The notes under the pieces: generated by a model
What the model saw: the letters and a program-made list of their open reading frames with translations, nothing else
What the model was told of the DNA's origin: nothing
Databases searched by the model: none
Shown: one piece after another, positions 28,470 to 39,457 of the stretch
Position numbering within the stretch: position 1 is the stretch's first letter
How the letters are laid out: each line of letters begins with the position of its first letter
Assembly (NCBI GenBank): GCA_023055505.1
Contig: JALIRH010000100.1
Span: 1-64,000 of the forward strand
Direction: 5' to 3'
DNA length: 64,000 bases
From: Callipepla californica brunnescens
Taxonomy: Eukaryota > Chordata > Aves > Galliformes > Odontophoridae
Made by a program: the position numbers and the translations under genes

Positions 28470-31400
28470 TAACCCTAAATCTGTCCCTGAGCCTAACCTT
28501 CAACCTTACCCTAACCTTAACCCTAACCCTGTTCCATTCTCTAAACATATCTGTAAGCATTACCTTCATCCTAACTCGAACTCTACCCTAACCCTATCCC
28601 TTTGACCCCAACACAAAACCCAGATTGAGCCTGACCCTAACCTAGGTAGCATAAAGTGTATGTAGGGTGAATTTGAGTTTTAGGGTCAAAGTTAAATTGT
28701 TAGTTTTAGGGTTAGGGTGAAGGATTGCTTTAGTTCTAGTATTAGGGTGTTTGGGGTTAGGGTTAGGGTAAGGATTTGGGGGTGGATTAGGTTTAGGGTC
28801 AGGTTTGGGGGAGTTTTGGGGTTAGGGTTAGATTTAGGATTAGGGTTAGCAAAAAAGTTGTTTTAGTTTTAGTTTAGGTTAGTGCTAGGATTAGGTTGAG
28901 TGTTCTTGTGAAGTTTAGGTTTAGGGTTAGGTTTAGGTTTAGATTGAGGTTTAGGGTAAGGAGTAGGGTTCATTTGACTTTTAGGGTCAGAGTAGAGTTA
29001 AGTCGTGTTAGGGTTAAGGTTAAGAACAGGATTCAGATTCCAATTAGGTTTTGGGTTCCTACTAGGGATAGGCCTCAAATTAGTGTTAAGGTTAGGGTTA
29101 GGGTTAGGTATAGGGAAAGGGTTAGTGTTAAGGCCAGGGCAAGTGTATGGTTTAGGGTAAAGATTGGATTTAGGGTTAGGTTTAGATGTAGGTTTGGTTT
29201 GATCGTTAGGGTGTGAGAAGGCACCGGCCTTGGATTTCATTTGGAGATTGGGTAAGGTTTAGGAATAGGAATAACATTGGTGTTTAAAAGATGATTAGTG
29301 TTAGTATTAGGGAGAGGGTTACGGTTAGAGTTTAGTTAGGGTTTATTAGTTTTAGAGTGAGGGATAGGGGTATGGTTTGGTCTAGTACTTGGGTTAGGGT
29401 TTGGGATAGTCATAGCATTAGTGTTAGGGTTAGGGTTCCGTTAGGGTTGTGGTAATCTGATGCTAGGTGTCGGGATTAGGGTTGTGCTTAAATGTGGGTT
29501 TGGTTTGAGGGTCAGAGTTAGGGTTAGGGTAGAGTTAGAATTAGGGTGAGAGTTAGGATTAAGTTTAGGATTAGGATAAAGATTAGGTTAGGATTAGTGT
29601 TGGCTTTAGGGTTGTGTCTGGGAGAAGGGTTAGTGTTAGGGATAGACTTAGGGTAAGAGTAAGTGTTAGGAATAGGCATAGGTTTTGGGAAAGTTTCAGA
29701 GTTTGGACTGGATTTATGATTAGGGTTAGGGACAAAGATTTTTTGAGATTTATGATTAGATTTAGGGAGAAAAGTAGGCTGACTTGTGGTGTTAGCAGTA
29801 GGTTTAGGTTTAGGTTTAGGTTTAGGATTCCATTTGTATTTATTGATCGAGGTTGGGTTAGTTGGAGTGTAAAGGTCAGAGTAGGGTTAGGCCTTGGGAT
29901 AGGGTTAAGGTTTGGAATAGGATTAGGATTCAAATGATGTTACGGGTTGGTGTTAGGGTTAGGGAAAGGTTAGGATCAGGGTTGAGGTCAGGGTTAGGTA
30001 TAGGAAAAGGGTTAGTGTTAGGGCTAGGGCAATTGGAAGGGTTAGGCTTAGGCTTAGATATTAGGGTTAGGTTTAGGCGGAGGTTTGGTTCGAGTGTCAG
30101 GGTGAGAGAAGGGGTAGGCCTGGGGTTTGGTTTTGGGTTACATCATACAAATCATCCCATACATTAGCTGGGGTGGGAGGTGCAAGGAACAGCCAGCAAA
30201 GTGCTGAGTTCGTTCCAATCAGAGGACCTGAAGATCGGGTAGCTACTATCAAACCGTTTGTGTTGCCAATTCCGATGATATTTATGGGGCCCTGATGTTA
30301 TGGTTCAGTGGGGAGTCACTATCAAGTCCAAACCCAATCCAAACCCCAAACCTACTCCTATTCCTAAACCTTATCTTAACCCTAAACCAAACCCAAACCC
30401 AAGGCCCTCCCCTTCTCTCAGCCTAACACTCAAACTAACCTAAACCCAAAACTAACCCTACATTTATCCTAATCTTATCCATATTCTAAGGCCTAACCCT
30501 ACTCTGACCAGAAAGCTCATGTTGTCTAAAATCTACCCCTTACCTAAAACCTAAATCGACAAAAAAACCTAACCCGAAACCTCAACCTAACTCTTCTCCT
30601 AACTAGAACACCAGCACTTCACCTTACCCTAACTGGAAACCTAGGACTAAATCCTTACCTTGTCCAGAACCCTATTCCTAACCCAAACCAGAATTCTAAC
30701 CTCTACCCTAACCAAAACCCTTCCCCTAAACCTAAACCTAATGCTACCCTCAACCAAACCCTAGCCCTAAATCCTACCCTAAAACCAACACCACGTTTAA
30801 GCTCAAACCTCAAGCCTCAAAGAAAGCATCAGATTACCGCAGATCTCACCTAACACTAACCCCAATCCAATCCCTACTACTAACCCCAAACCCAATCCAA
30901 ACACCAAAACTATTCCTATTCCTAAACCTAACACTAAGCCAGAACCAAACCCAAGGCCTACCCCTTCTCTCAGCCTGACACTCAAACTAACCTAGACCTG
31001 AACGCAACGCTAAATCAAATACTAAAACTCACCCTTAGCCAAGGCCCTTTTAGGACCCTTCCCTGGTCCTAAAACTAAAGAGAACCCTACCCCTTCCACT
31101 AAACCTTCATCTACATCCCTAACCCTTACCCTAAACCTAAATCTACACCAAAACCTAACCCTAACCCTAACATGTCTTCTAACTGTAAAACTAACGCTTC
31201 ACCTAACCCGAACTGAAACCCCAGGACTAAACCTTACCTAACACCTAGCTATATTCCTAACCCTATCCTGAAACCTAACGTTAACCCTAACCCTAAAAAC
31301 AACTTGGAACCAAACCCTAACCCTAACCTAACCCTTATCAGAACCCTAAATCTAATCCTAACCGTTACCTCAATTGAACTCCAATTCTTCCTGAAATCTA

Positions 31401-33787
31401 AATGGGACCTTAAAACCAACCCCAGATTGAAGCCCAACCCTAAACCTAACACAAAGCATTAGATTACCACAGCCATCACCTAACTCTAACCCCAGCCTTA
31501 ACGCTAATACTATCCCAAACACTATTCCAATTCCTAAACCCAACACAAACCCAAAAACACAAAGCCTACAATTCTCACAGCCTAACACTGAAAGGAAACC
31601 TAAATCTTACCCTAACTCTAAAACTAATCCAAAGCATGACCACAATTTAAACTCTAAATCTACCTTCAAACTAAAGCTGACCCTAACACCAACCTCAAGC
31701 CCAACCCTAAGCCTAACACAAAGCATTAGATTACCACAACGCTCACCTAACTTCTAACCCCCACCCTAACACTAATACTAAAGCAATCAGATTCCAAATA
31801 CTAACCCAATTCCTATTCTGAAACCCAAAACTATTCCAAAAACAAACCCAAGGCCTAACCTTTCTCTCACCCTAACAATCAAAGAAAACCTATTCCTAAA
31901 CCTAATCCTAAATCTAGTCCTAACCCTAACCCTCACCCTTAATCTAACCCCAACCCCCACCCAGAAGCTAACACTTAGCATTGTACAATACCTAAACGTA
32001 CCCCTAATCCTTATCACTAAACCTAAAAGGAACCTGAAACATAGTGCTAAATCCGAACCCTAACCCTGAAGACTAACGCTAACAATGAACCAATTCCTAT
32101 AACTTTTCCTTCCTCCAAATTGATTCCTAGCACTAACCCTAACCCTACATTAACCCTATCCTAACCCTAACCCTAACCCTAGCCCTAAACTACATTAACC
32201 TTAACCCTAACCCTAGCCCTAACCTAACTCTAACCCTAACCCTAACCCTAAACCTAATGCTAACCCTTACCCTACCCTAACCCTAACCCTACCATACCCT
32301 AACCCTAACCTACCCTAACACTAACACTAACCCTAACCCTAAACCTAAACCTAAACCTAAACCTAAACCTAACCCTAACCATAACCCTAATTCCTAACCC
32401 TTACCTTAACTTTATCACAATCCCTATCCTAATTCTTACCCTAACCCTAACCCTTACCTAACCCTAACCCTAAACCTAACCCTAACTCTAACCTTAACCC
32501 TAACCCTAACCCTAACCTAACCCTAACCCTAATCCTAACCCTAACCCTAACTCTAATTCCTAACCCTTACCTTAACTGTATCACAATCCCTATCCTAATT
32601 CTTACCCTAACCCTAACCCTTACCTAACCCTAACCCTAAACCTAACCCTAACCCTAACCGTAACCCTAACCCTAACCCTTATCCTAACCCTAACCCTAAC
32701 CCTAACCCTAACCCTAACCCTAACCTCAACCCTAACCCTAACTCTAACCTTAACCCTAAACCTAACAATAAATTTAACCCTAACCCTAACACTAACCCTA
32801 ACCCTAATTTTACCCTAACCCTAAGCATACCCTAACCCTAACCCTAACCCTAACCCTAACCCTAACCCCAACCCTAACCTAACCCTAACCCTAACCCTAA
32901 CCCTAACCCTACCCTAACCCTAACCCTAACCCTAACCCTAACCCTAACCCTAACCCTAACAATAAATTTAACCTTAACCCTAACCCTAACCCTAACCCTA
33001 CCCTAACCCTAACCCTAACCCTAACCCTAACCCTACCCTAACCCTAACCCTAACCCTAACCCTAACCCTAACCATTACCCTAACCCTAGCCTAACCCAAA
33101 CCCTAACCCTAACCCTACCCTAACCCTAACCCTAACCCTAACCCTAACCCTACCCCTAACCCTACTTTACCCTAACCCTAATCCTAACACTAACTCTAAC
33201 TTTATTCCTTACCCTAACACTAATCCAATCCCGAACCCTAACCCTAATCCTAGCCCTAACTCTAACTTTATTCGTAACCCTACCCCTAATCCAAACAATA
33301 ACCCTTACCCTAATCAAACCCTATCCCTATTCCTAACCCTTACCCTAACCGTATCACAATCCCTATCCTAACTCTTACCATAACCCAAACCCTAACCTAA
33401 CCCTAACCCTAACCCTAACCCTATCCCTAACCCCTACCCTAACCCTAACCCTACCCTAACCTTAACTCTACCCTAACCGTATCCCTACCCTAACCCTAAC
33501 CCTAATCCTAGCCCTTTCTCTAACTTTATTCCTAACCCTACCCCTGATCCAAACACTAACCCTAACCTTAATGTAACCCTAACCCTATTCCTAACCCTTA
33601 CCCTAACTGTATCCCATTCCCTATCCTAACTCTTACCATAACCCTAACCCTGATGCTAATGCTAACCCTAACCCTGAATCTAACCCTTACCCTAACCCTA
33701 TCCCTTACCCAGAAGCTAACACTTAGCGTTGTACAATACCTAACCGTACCCTAACCCTATCCCTAAACCTAAAAGGAACCCAAACTC
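28470..33787. repeat. Telomere-derived macrosatellite, unit 7 (expanded)
   Basis: Same architecture, 5318 bp; protease fragment at 30140-30328. It carries the same core expansion as unit 6 (about 32150-32960) with small private differences, so the expansion happened before this pair was duplicated or was copied between them. It has the unit 1/2/6 variants in the G-rich arm but CATCCCATAC as in units 3-5. Confidence 0.95.
30140..30328 (+). pseudogene. Retroviral protease C-terminal fragment in unit 7
   Basis: Same insert and breakpoints; CATCCCATAC variant and a private change in GAGTTCGTTCC. Confidence 0.85.
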
Positions 33788-35645
33788 TAACCCTAAATCT
33801 GTCCCTGAGCCTAACCTTCAACCTTACCCTAACCTTAACCCTAACCCTGTTCCATTCTCTAAACATATCTGTAAGCATTACCTTCATCCTAACTCGAACT
33901 CTACCCTAACCCTATCCCTTTGACCCCAACACAAAACCCAGATTGAGCCTGACCCTAACCTAGGTAGCATGAAGTTTATCTAGGGTGAATTTGAGTTTTA
34001 GGGTCAAAGTTAAATTGTTAGTTTTAGGGTTAGGGTGAAGGATTGCTTTAGTTCTAGTATTAGGGTGTTTGGGGTTAGGGTTAGGGTAAGGATTTTGGAG
34101 TGGATTAGGTTTAGGGTCAGGTTTGGGGGAGTTTTGGGGTTAGGGTTAGATTTAGGATTAGGGTTAGCAAAAAAGTTGTTTTAGTTTTAGTTTAGGTTAG
34201 TGCTAGGATTAGGTTGAGTGTTCTTGTGAAGTTTAGGTTTAGGGTTAGGTTTAGGTTTAGATTGAGGTTTAGGGTAAGGAGTAGGGTTCATTTGACTTTT
34301 AGGGTCAGAGTAGAGTTAAGTCGTGTTAGGGTTAAGGTTAAGAACAGGATTCAGATTCCAATTAGGTTTTGGGTTCCTACTAGGGATAGGCCTCAAATTA
34401 GTGTTAAGGTTAGGGTTAGGGTTAGGTATAGGGAAAGGGTTAGTGTTAAGGCCAGGGCAAGTGTATGGTTTAGGGTAAAGATTGGATTTAGGGTTAGGTT
34501 TAGATGTAGGTTTGGTTTGATCGTTAGGGTGTGAGAAGGCACCGGCCTTGGATTTCATTTGGAGATTGGGTAAGGTTTAGGAATAGGAATAACATTGGTG
34601 TTTAAAAGATGATTAGTGTTAGTATTAGGGAGAGGGTTACGGTTAGAGTTTAGTTAGGGTTGTTAGTTTTAGAGTGAGGGATAGGGGTATGGTTTGGTCT
34701 AGTACTTGGGTTAGGGTTTGGGATAGTCCTAGCATTAGTGTTAGGGTTAGGGTTCCGTTAGGGTTGTGGTAATCTGATGCTAGGTGTCGGGATTAGGGTT
34801 GTGCTTAAATGTGGGTTTGGTTTGAGGGTCAGAGTTAGGGTTAGGGTAGAGTTAGAATTAGGGTAAGAGTTAGGATTAGGTTTAGGATTAGGATAAAGAT
34901 TAGGTTAGGATTAGTGTTGGCTTTAGGGTTGTGTCTGGGAGAAGGGTTAGTGTTAGGGATAGACTTAGGGTAAGAGTAAGTGTTAGGAATAGGCATAGGT
35001 TTTGGGAAAGTTTCAGAGTTTGGACTGGATTTATGATTAGGGATAGGGACAAAGATTTTTTGAGATTTGTGATTAGATTTAGGGAGAAAAGTAGGCTGAC
35101 TTGTGGTGTTAGCAGTAGGTTTAGGTTTAGGTTTAGGTTTAGGATTCCATTTGTATTTATTGATCGAGGTTGGGTTAGTTTGAGTGTAAAGGTCAGAGTA
35201 GGGTTAGGCCTTGGGATAGGGTTAAGGTTTGGAATAGGATTAGGATTCAAATGATGTTACGGGTTGGTGTTAGGGTTAGGGAAAGGTTAGGATCAGGGTT
35301 GAGGTCAGGGTTAGGTATAGGAAAAGGGTTAGTGTTAGGGCTAGGGCAATTGGAAGGGTTAGGCTTAGGCTTAGATATTAGGGTTAGGTTTAGGCGGAGG
35401 TTTGGTTCGAGTGTCAGGGTGAGAGAAGGGGTAGGCCTGGGGTTTGGTTTTGGGTTACATCATACAAATCATCACATACATTAGCTGGGGTGGGAGGTGC
35501 AAGGAACAGCCAGCAAAGTGCTGAGTTCATTCCAATCAGAGGACCTGAAGATCGGGTAGCTACTATCAAACCGTTTGTGTTGCCAATTCCGATGATATTT
35601 ATGGGGCCCTGATGTTATGGTTCAGTGGGGAGTCACTATCAAGTC
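33788..35645. repeat. Telomere-derived macrosatellite, unit 8 (truncated at ERV)
   Basis: Lead and G-rich arm are as in the other units, then the protease fragment (35457-35645). At 35646 the sequence leaves the satellite and continues as retrovirus. It has private changes near 33970 (GCATGAAGTTTATCTAGG) and 34095, and a mosaic of variants from both the 1/2/6/7 and the 3/4/5 groups. The C-rich arm is missing here; a diverged piece reappears at 44152. Confidence 0.93.
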
Positions 35646-35660
35646 AGATTTTCTGGAGGG
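35457..35660 (+). pseudogene. ERV protease, C-terminal part
   Basis: Same fragment as in units 1-7, but here it continues past ATCAAGTC (end 35645). In one frame the codons across that point read VQWGVTIKSDF, a plausible protease C-terminus, so the retroviral reading crosses the boundary without a seam. A frame change lies near GGGGCCCTGATG (about 35605), and the conserved Arg of the usual GR(D/N) motif is not seen (MGP instead). Confidence 0.8.
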
Positions 35661-36450
35661 GCCATTGAGAGGTGCGACGCCCTTAAGCTAATATGGAAAA
35701 CAGATACCCCTAGATGGGTGGATCAATGGCCCCTTCCGCTAGAAAAACTTGGCGCCCTCCAAGACTTGGTAGCGGAACAATTAGCAAAAGGACATACTGT
35801 ACCTCCACTAATCCTTGGAACTCACCTGGATTTGTCATTAAGAAACAAACTGGTCAATGGCGCTTGTTCCATGACCTCAGAAAAATGAATGATGCTCTGG
35901 AAAATATGGGAGCCCTTCAACCAGGCCTCCTGTCACCCACTATGATTCCCCGAGACTGGCATTTGACTGGCACTGATCTTCAAGACTGCTTTTTTAATAG
36001 TCCATTACACCCTGAGGATGCCCCTCCATTTGCTTTTTCAGTTCCAAGCATCAACATGCAAGCCCCGTTGCAGAGATACCAGTGGGTTGTGCTGCCACAA
36101 GGAATGAAAAATAGCCCCACCATTTGTCAGTGGTATGTAGCTAAAGTGCTTAGCCCCATTCCAGACACAATGCCAAATGTTTTATTGTATCATTAGATGG
36201 ACGACATCTTAGTAACCGCGCAACATCACGAGATCATGGAGGAAGCAGTAGCCCTCCTTACAACTGCTGTTAATTCGGCAGGTTTCTGTATTGCGCCTGA
36301 AAAAATGCAGAAAATATCACCATGGAAATATTTAGGCTGGTGCATCAGAGCCCAGACTATCATTCCCTAGCCCTTACAAAGACAAACTGATGTGAAAAAT
36401 TGACACGATGTACAAAAATGGTTGGGATCAATTAACTGGGTCTGACCGCT
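35646..36450 (+). pseudogene. ERV reverse transcriptase (broken)
   Basis: RNA-dependent DNA polymerase domain of the ERV. The N-terminal part (WPLPLEKLGALQDL, EQLAKGH) is in frame 3 and the rest in frame 2, so a frame change lies near 35800. Frame 2 shows NPWNSPGFVIKK, WRLFHDLRKMN, the first catalytic Asp in TDLQDCFF, and the LPQGMKNSP motif. The YMDD box at 36194-36205 is damaged: the Tyr codon is TAG, followed by Met-Asp-Asp. Further in-frame stops lie at 36368, 36401 and 36443. Clearly a pseudogene. Confidence 0.92.
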
Positions 36451-37126
36451 CTTGGGTATCTCTAATGCAGACTTGTATCCTCTTTTGGAACTACTGAAAG
36501 GGGATTCTGATTTACACTCTCCCTGCCGTCTTGGCTCTGAAGTGGCTAGTGCCTTGCAAAAAGTTGCTGCAGCTAGCACTAACAGACAAGCTCATCGGTG
36601 TGCCCCGGAGTTACCTTTTTTTCTAATGATCCTCAACCCTGCTCGACAACCTCATGCGCTAATTTTTCAGTGGGATTTTCAAAGGCCAGACCCACTATTC
36701 ATTATTGAATGGATTTTTTTGCCAAACCAGTTGACAAAGACAATCCTGACACAGCATGAGATGTTTGCTTCCCTGAGAATCAAAGCTAGGCAGCGCTTGC
36801 TGATGTTATCAGGGGTAGACTTTTCCTCTAGTTGTTTACCTGTGACAAATGTGTATTTACAATGGCTTGATCAGCAAGCAGATGCCTTTAGCATGGCATT
36901 GGCAATCTATACAGGCAGCCTTACTTCCCACGCACCGTCACACAAGCTATTGAACCTCAATGTTCACTTCACATCCACACCAAAAAGAAGTGATCAGCTG
37001 CTGCAGGCCCTTACCAGATTACGGATGGGTCTGGAAGATCACACAAATCAGTTATTTGATGGTGGGATAATCAACAGAAGCAATGGGATTCGGATATTGA
37101 AATTGTTTCTGGTTCTCCACAAATAG
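36446..37126 (+). pseudogene. ERV RT thumb/connection region
   Basis: Frame 2 is open for about 225 codons after the last RT stop. It reads LLGISNADLYPLLELLKGD, then HALIFQWDF and IIEWIFLPNQ, matching in style the thumb and connection segments between RT and RNase H of class II retroviruses. The true reading leaves this frame near 37000, because RNase H is in frame 1, so the last 40 or so codons are out of frame. It has no start of its own; it is a broken piece of pol. Confidence 0.8.
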
Positions 37127-37404
37127 TGGAACCAGCTGCTGTTGTCCGAGTTTTTTGGAAATGGTCCACACCTTTCAATCCTATTACCGACTCAGCTTCT
37201 GTTGCAGGAATTGTTCAGCGAGCAGAAGCATCCATATTACGCAATATTTCTCACTCTTCATTGTTTATTTTGTTCCAGGAACTTTTTTTTTTTTAGACTC
37301 CCGCACTCATCCTTATTTTGTAATGCACATCCGCTCACACACATCTTTACCTGGTTTCACGGCAGAAGGGAATCTCAAGCTGATATGTCCGTGTTTTACC
37401 AGAC
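37024..37404 (+). pseudogene. ERV RNase H domain
   Basis: Frame 1 shows three of the acidic active-site neighbourhoods of retroviral RNase H in order: DGSGRSHKS at 37024, VEPAAVVRVFWKW near 37130, and ITDSASVAGIVQR near 37190. A TGA stop lies at 37057-37059. A run of twelve T at 37283-37294 ends in an in-frame TAG, while the expected C-terminal residues (DSRTHPYFVMHIRSHTSLPG) continue in frame 3. Length change in this T run is the likely cause of the frame break. Confidence 0.85.
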
Positions 37405-38251
37405 CGAATAGCGCAAGCTAAACTTAGCCACTCCTTCTTTCATCAGAATGCTGGAGGTCTTAAACGACAGTCTGGGCTTACCTCCCAACAAGCATCAAAC
37501 ATTACAGCGGTATGTCCCGACTGCCAGAGGCATTCTTTCCCATCAATAGCAGGGGGGGTTAACCCCAGAGATCTGCAGAGCCTCCAGCTATGGCAAATGG
37601 ATGTCACACATTACCCATGGTTTGGTAAGCTGAAATATACACATTCCTCAATTGATACTTTTTCCGGAGCTTTATTTTCCTCTTGTCATACAGGAGAAAA
37701 GGCACGAGATGTTCGCAAGCGTTTGCTGCGTGCTTTTGCTACATTAGGTATCCCTTCCCAATTAAAAACAGATCATGGTCCTGCATATACCTCTGCTGCG
37801 ACAAAAGCCTTCCTGGATTCTTGGGGCATTATGCACATCACCGCGATCCCTCATTCCCCTCCAGGTCAATTGAGCGGTCACACCAATCTTTAAAGCGTCT
37901 ATTAGCACAACAGAAAGGGGGAATGGGAGCTTCCCCTCCTGAGGAGCGACTACATAAAGCTCTTGATGTTTTCACTTTTTGAATTCTTCTCTGCTAGATA
38001 CCAATCCCCCGATAGTCCGACATTTTAGTTCGAATATCACATTGGAAAGAAGAATCAAGGCTCCGGTGTTGATTCGCCACCCAGAAACAGGTATGATAAT
38101 GGGGCCATATCCTCTTGTCACATGGGGGAGAGGTTATGCTTGTGTCTCCACAGGAAAAGGCCCCAGGTGGATTCCTGCAAAGAACGTGAAACCATACCGG
38201 GAGGAACAGACTTCGTTGACAACAGATGAAAACACAACCAAGGAAGGATGA
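37405..38251 (+). pseudogene. ERV integrase (broken)
   Basis: Frame 1 is open from about 37405 to 37893. It shows the zinc-binding HHCC module (SHSFFHQNAGG, then CPDCQ) and the catalytic core with Asp in LWQMDVTHYP (codon 37600) and Asp in KTDHGPAY (codon 37771). The catalytic Glu, in SIERSHQSLK (codon 37872), is in frame 3. The Asp-Glu distance is about 7 nt short of the usual 35-residue spacing, which implies a small deletion near 37865. Frame 3 ends at TGA 37980. A C-terminal DNA-binding domain follows in frame 2 (WIPAKNVKPY near 38170-38200). All catalytic residues are recognisable but lie in different frames. Confidence 0.9.
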
Positions 38252-38283
38252 GACCAGCTACTGTATGGACTTGACTTCTTGAA

Positions 38284-39411
38284 ATGTCAGGACTCTCTAC
38301 TGGTTTTATTACCCTCCCAAAAACGAATGTGTGGCTTACACTTGCTAATATTACTCATCAGGAAACACTTTGCTTAGCCACTGCAACTGCGCAAAATCCC
38401 TTCTCTACCCGCTTGGTGGGCTTTCCCATAGACGAGTGGCCAATCCCTGGTCCCTCACGAGCAATCTTTACTGGCACAAATTCAGTAGATAATTGGGATG
38501 GATGGGTTCCATATCTTCCGTCTGCCAAATTAGAGCCACAAGAAATAGATTTCTTAGGATCTATAAAAATGGACTTCTGCCTGAGATTCCATTCTACTGG
38601 AAAAAATAAAACCAAACTATGGGATGTCAGTCCCGTAGACGCAGCCATCAATAACCAAACTCTGTGGTGTAATTACACCTCACCCAGCCTTTCAAAATCA
38701 GTAAATGCTCCTTTACAGTTACCAGATGGAGTTTTCCGTAGTTGCGCTGACCGGGCATGGCCTGCCATTCCTTCTTACATTAGAGGTGGGCCATGTAGTC
38801 TCGGGCGTTTAACTATCCTTACCCGAAATGAGACAACTGTCTTGCAGTGGAGAAAGAAATATTCTCATCACCGTTTTAGGAGAATGACCCACACCTTCAG
38901 ATCAGATTGTGATGATAACATGAAGTTTTGGAACAGGGAGACCATAGGAGTCGTTTCCTTTTTCACACCGCAGGTTGCTGTTGCTAAAGCTTTGGCAACA
39001 CTGAACAAACTGGCTTCTTGCTTAGCAAAACAAGGAAATGCCACTAGTTTAGCTTTAACAGGTCTTTTACTTGATGCGGACAGTGTCAGACATGCTGCGC
39101 CACAAAATTGCGCTGCTACTGATTTCCTACTTCTGGCGCAAGGCCATGGCTGGGAGGATTTCGAAGGAATGTGCTGCATGAACCTGTCAGAACATTCCGT
39201 TTCAATTCAAGCAAGTATCAAGACCATACGGGATGGAGTGAAGAAACTGCAGGAACAGAGGGATTGGGACTGGTTGGACAAATTATTCTCGGGATGGGGG
39301 TCTCACCGGATGGCTCCACAGTATCTTAAAAATGATGTGCTACATTGCGATGATCGTTGTAACGCTTTTGCTGTTACTTCCTTGCATTTTACAATGTGCG
39401 CAAAAAGATGA
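38284..39411 (+). pseudogene. ERV envelope, partial SU and TM
   Basis: This 375-codon open frame is the longest in the ERV. It covers part of the surface subunit and most of the transmembrane subunit ectodomain. No signal peptide is visible before or at its first Met, so the N-terminus is missing or in another frame. Six N-X-S/T glycosylation sites are seen (NIT, NQT, NYT, NET, NAT, NLS). The basic tract HHRFRR precedes a hydrophobic segment containing SFFTPQVAVAKALATL that fits a fusion peptide. The CX6CC motif is imperfect: HGWEDFEGMCC has Trp where the first Cys belongs. After LDKLFSGWG the frame is lost, and the stretch that would anchor the protein in the membrane lies in frame 2 (see 39302-39412). 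The frame ends at TGA 39409-39411. Confidence 0.88.
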
Positions 39412-39412
39412 T
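39302..39412 (+). pseudogene. ERV env membrane anchor, displaced frame
   Basis: Frame 2 here reads LTGWLHS and then a hydrophobic run, IAMIVVTLLLLLPCIL, followed by CAQK. That is a convincing membrane-spanning helix and short tail of a retroviral TM subunit. It follows directly on the end of the recognisable ectodomain in frame 1, so one small indel in the G run near 39296-39300 separates the two. Confidence 0.75.
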
Positions 39413-39442
39413 TGACAATGCTACAAAGAAAATATTCATAAC

Positions 39443-39457
39443 AGAAAGGGGGAGAAG
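39443..39457 (+). promoter_or_regulatory. Polypurine tract of the ERV
   Basis: AGAAAGGGGGAGAAG, an all-purine run directly before the TG that begins the 3' LTR. In retroviruses this run primes plus-strand DNA synthesis. Confidence 0.8.
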
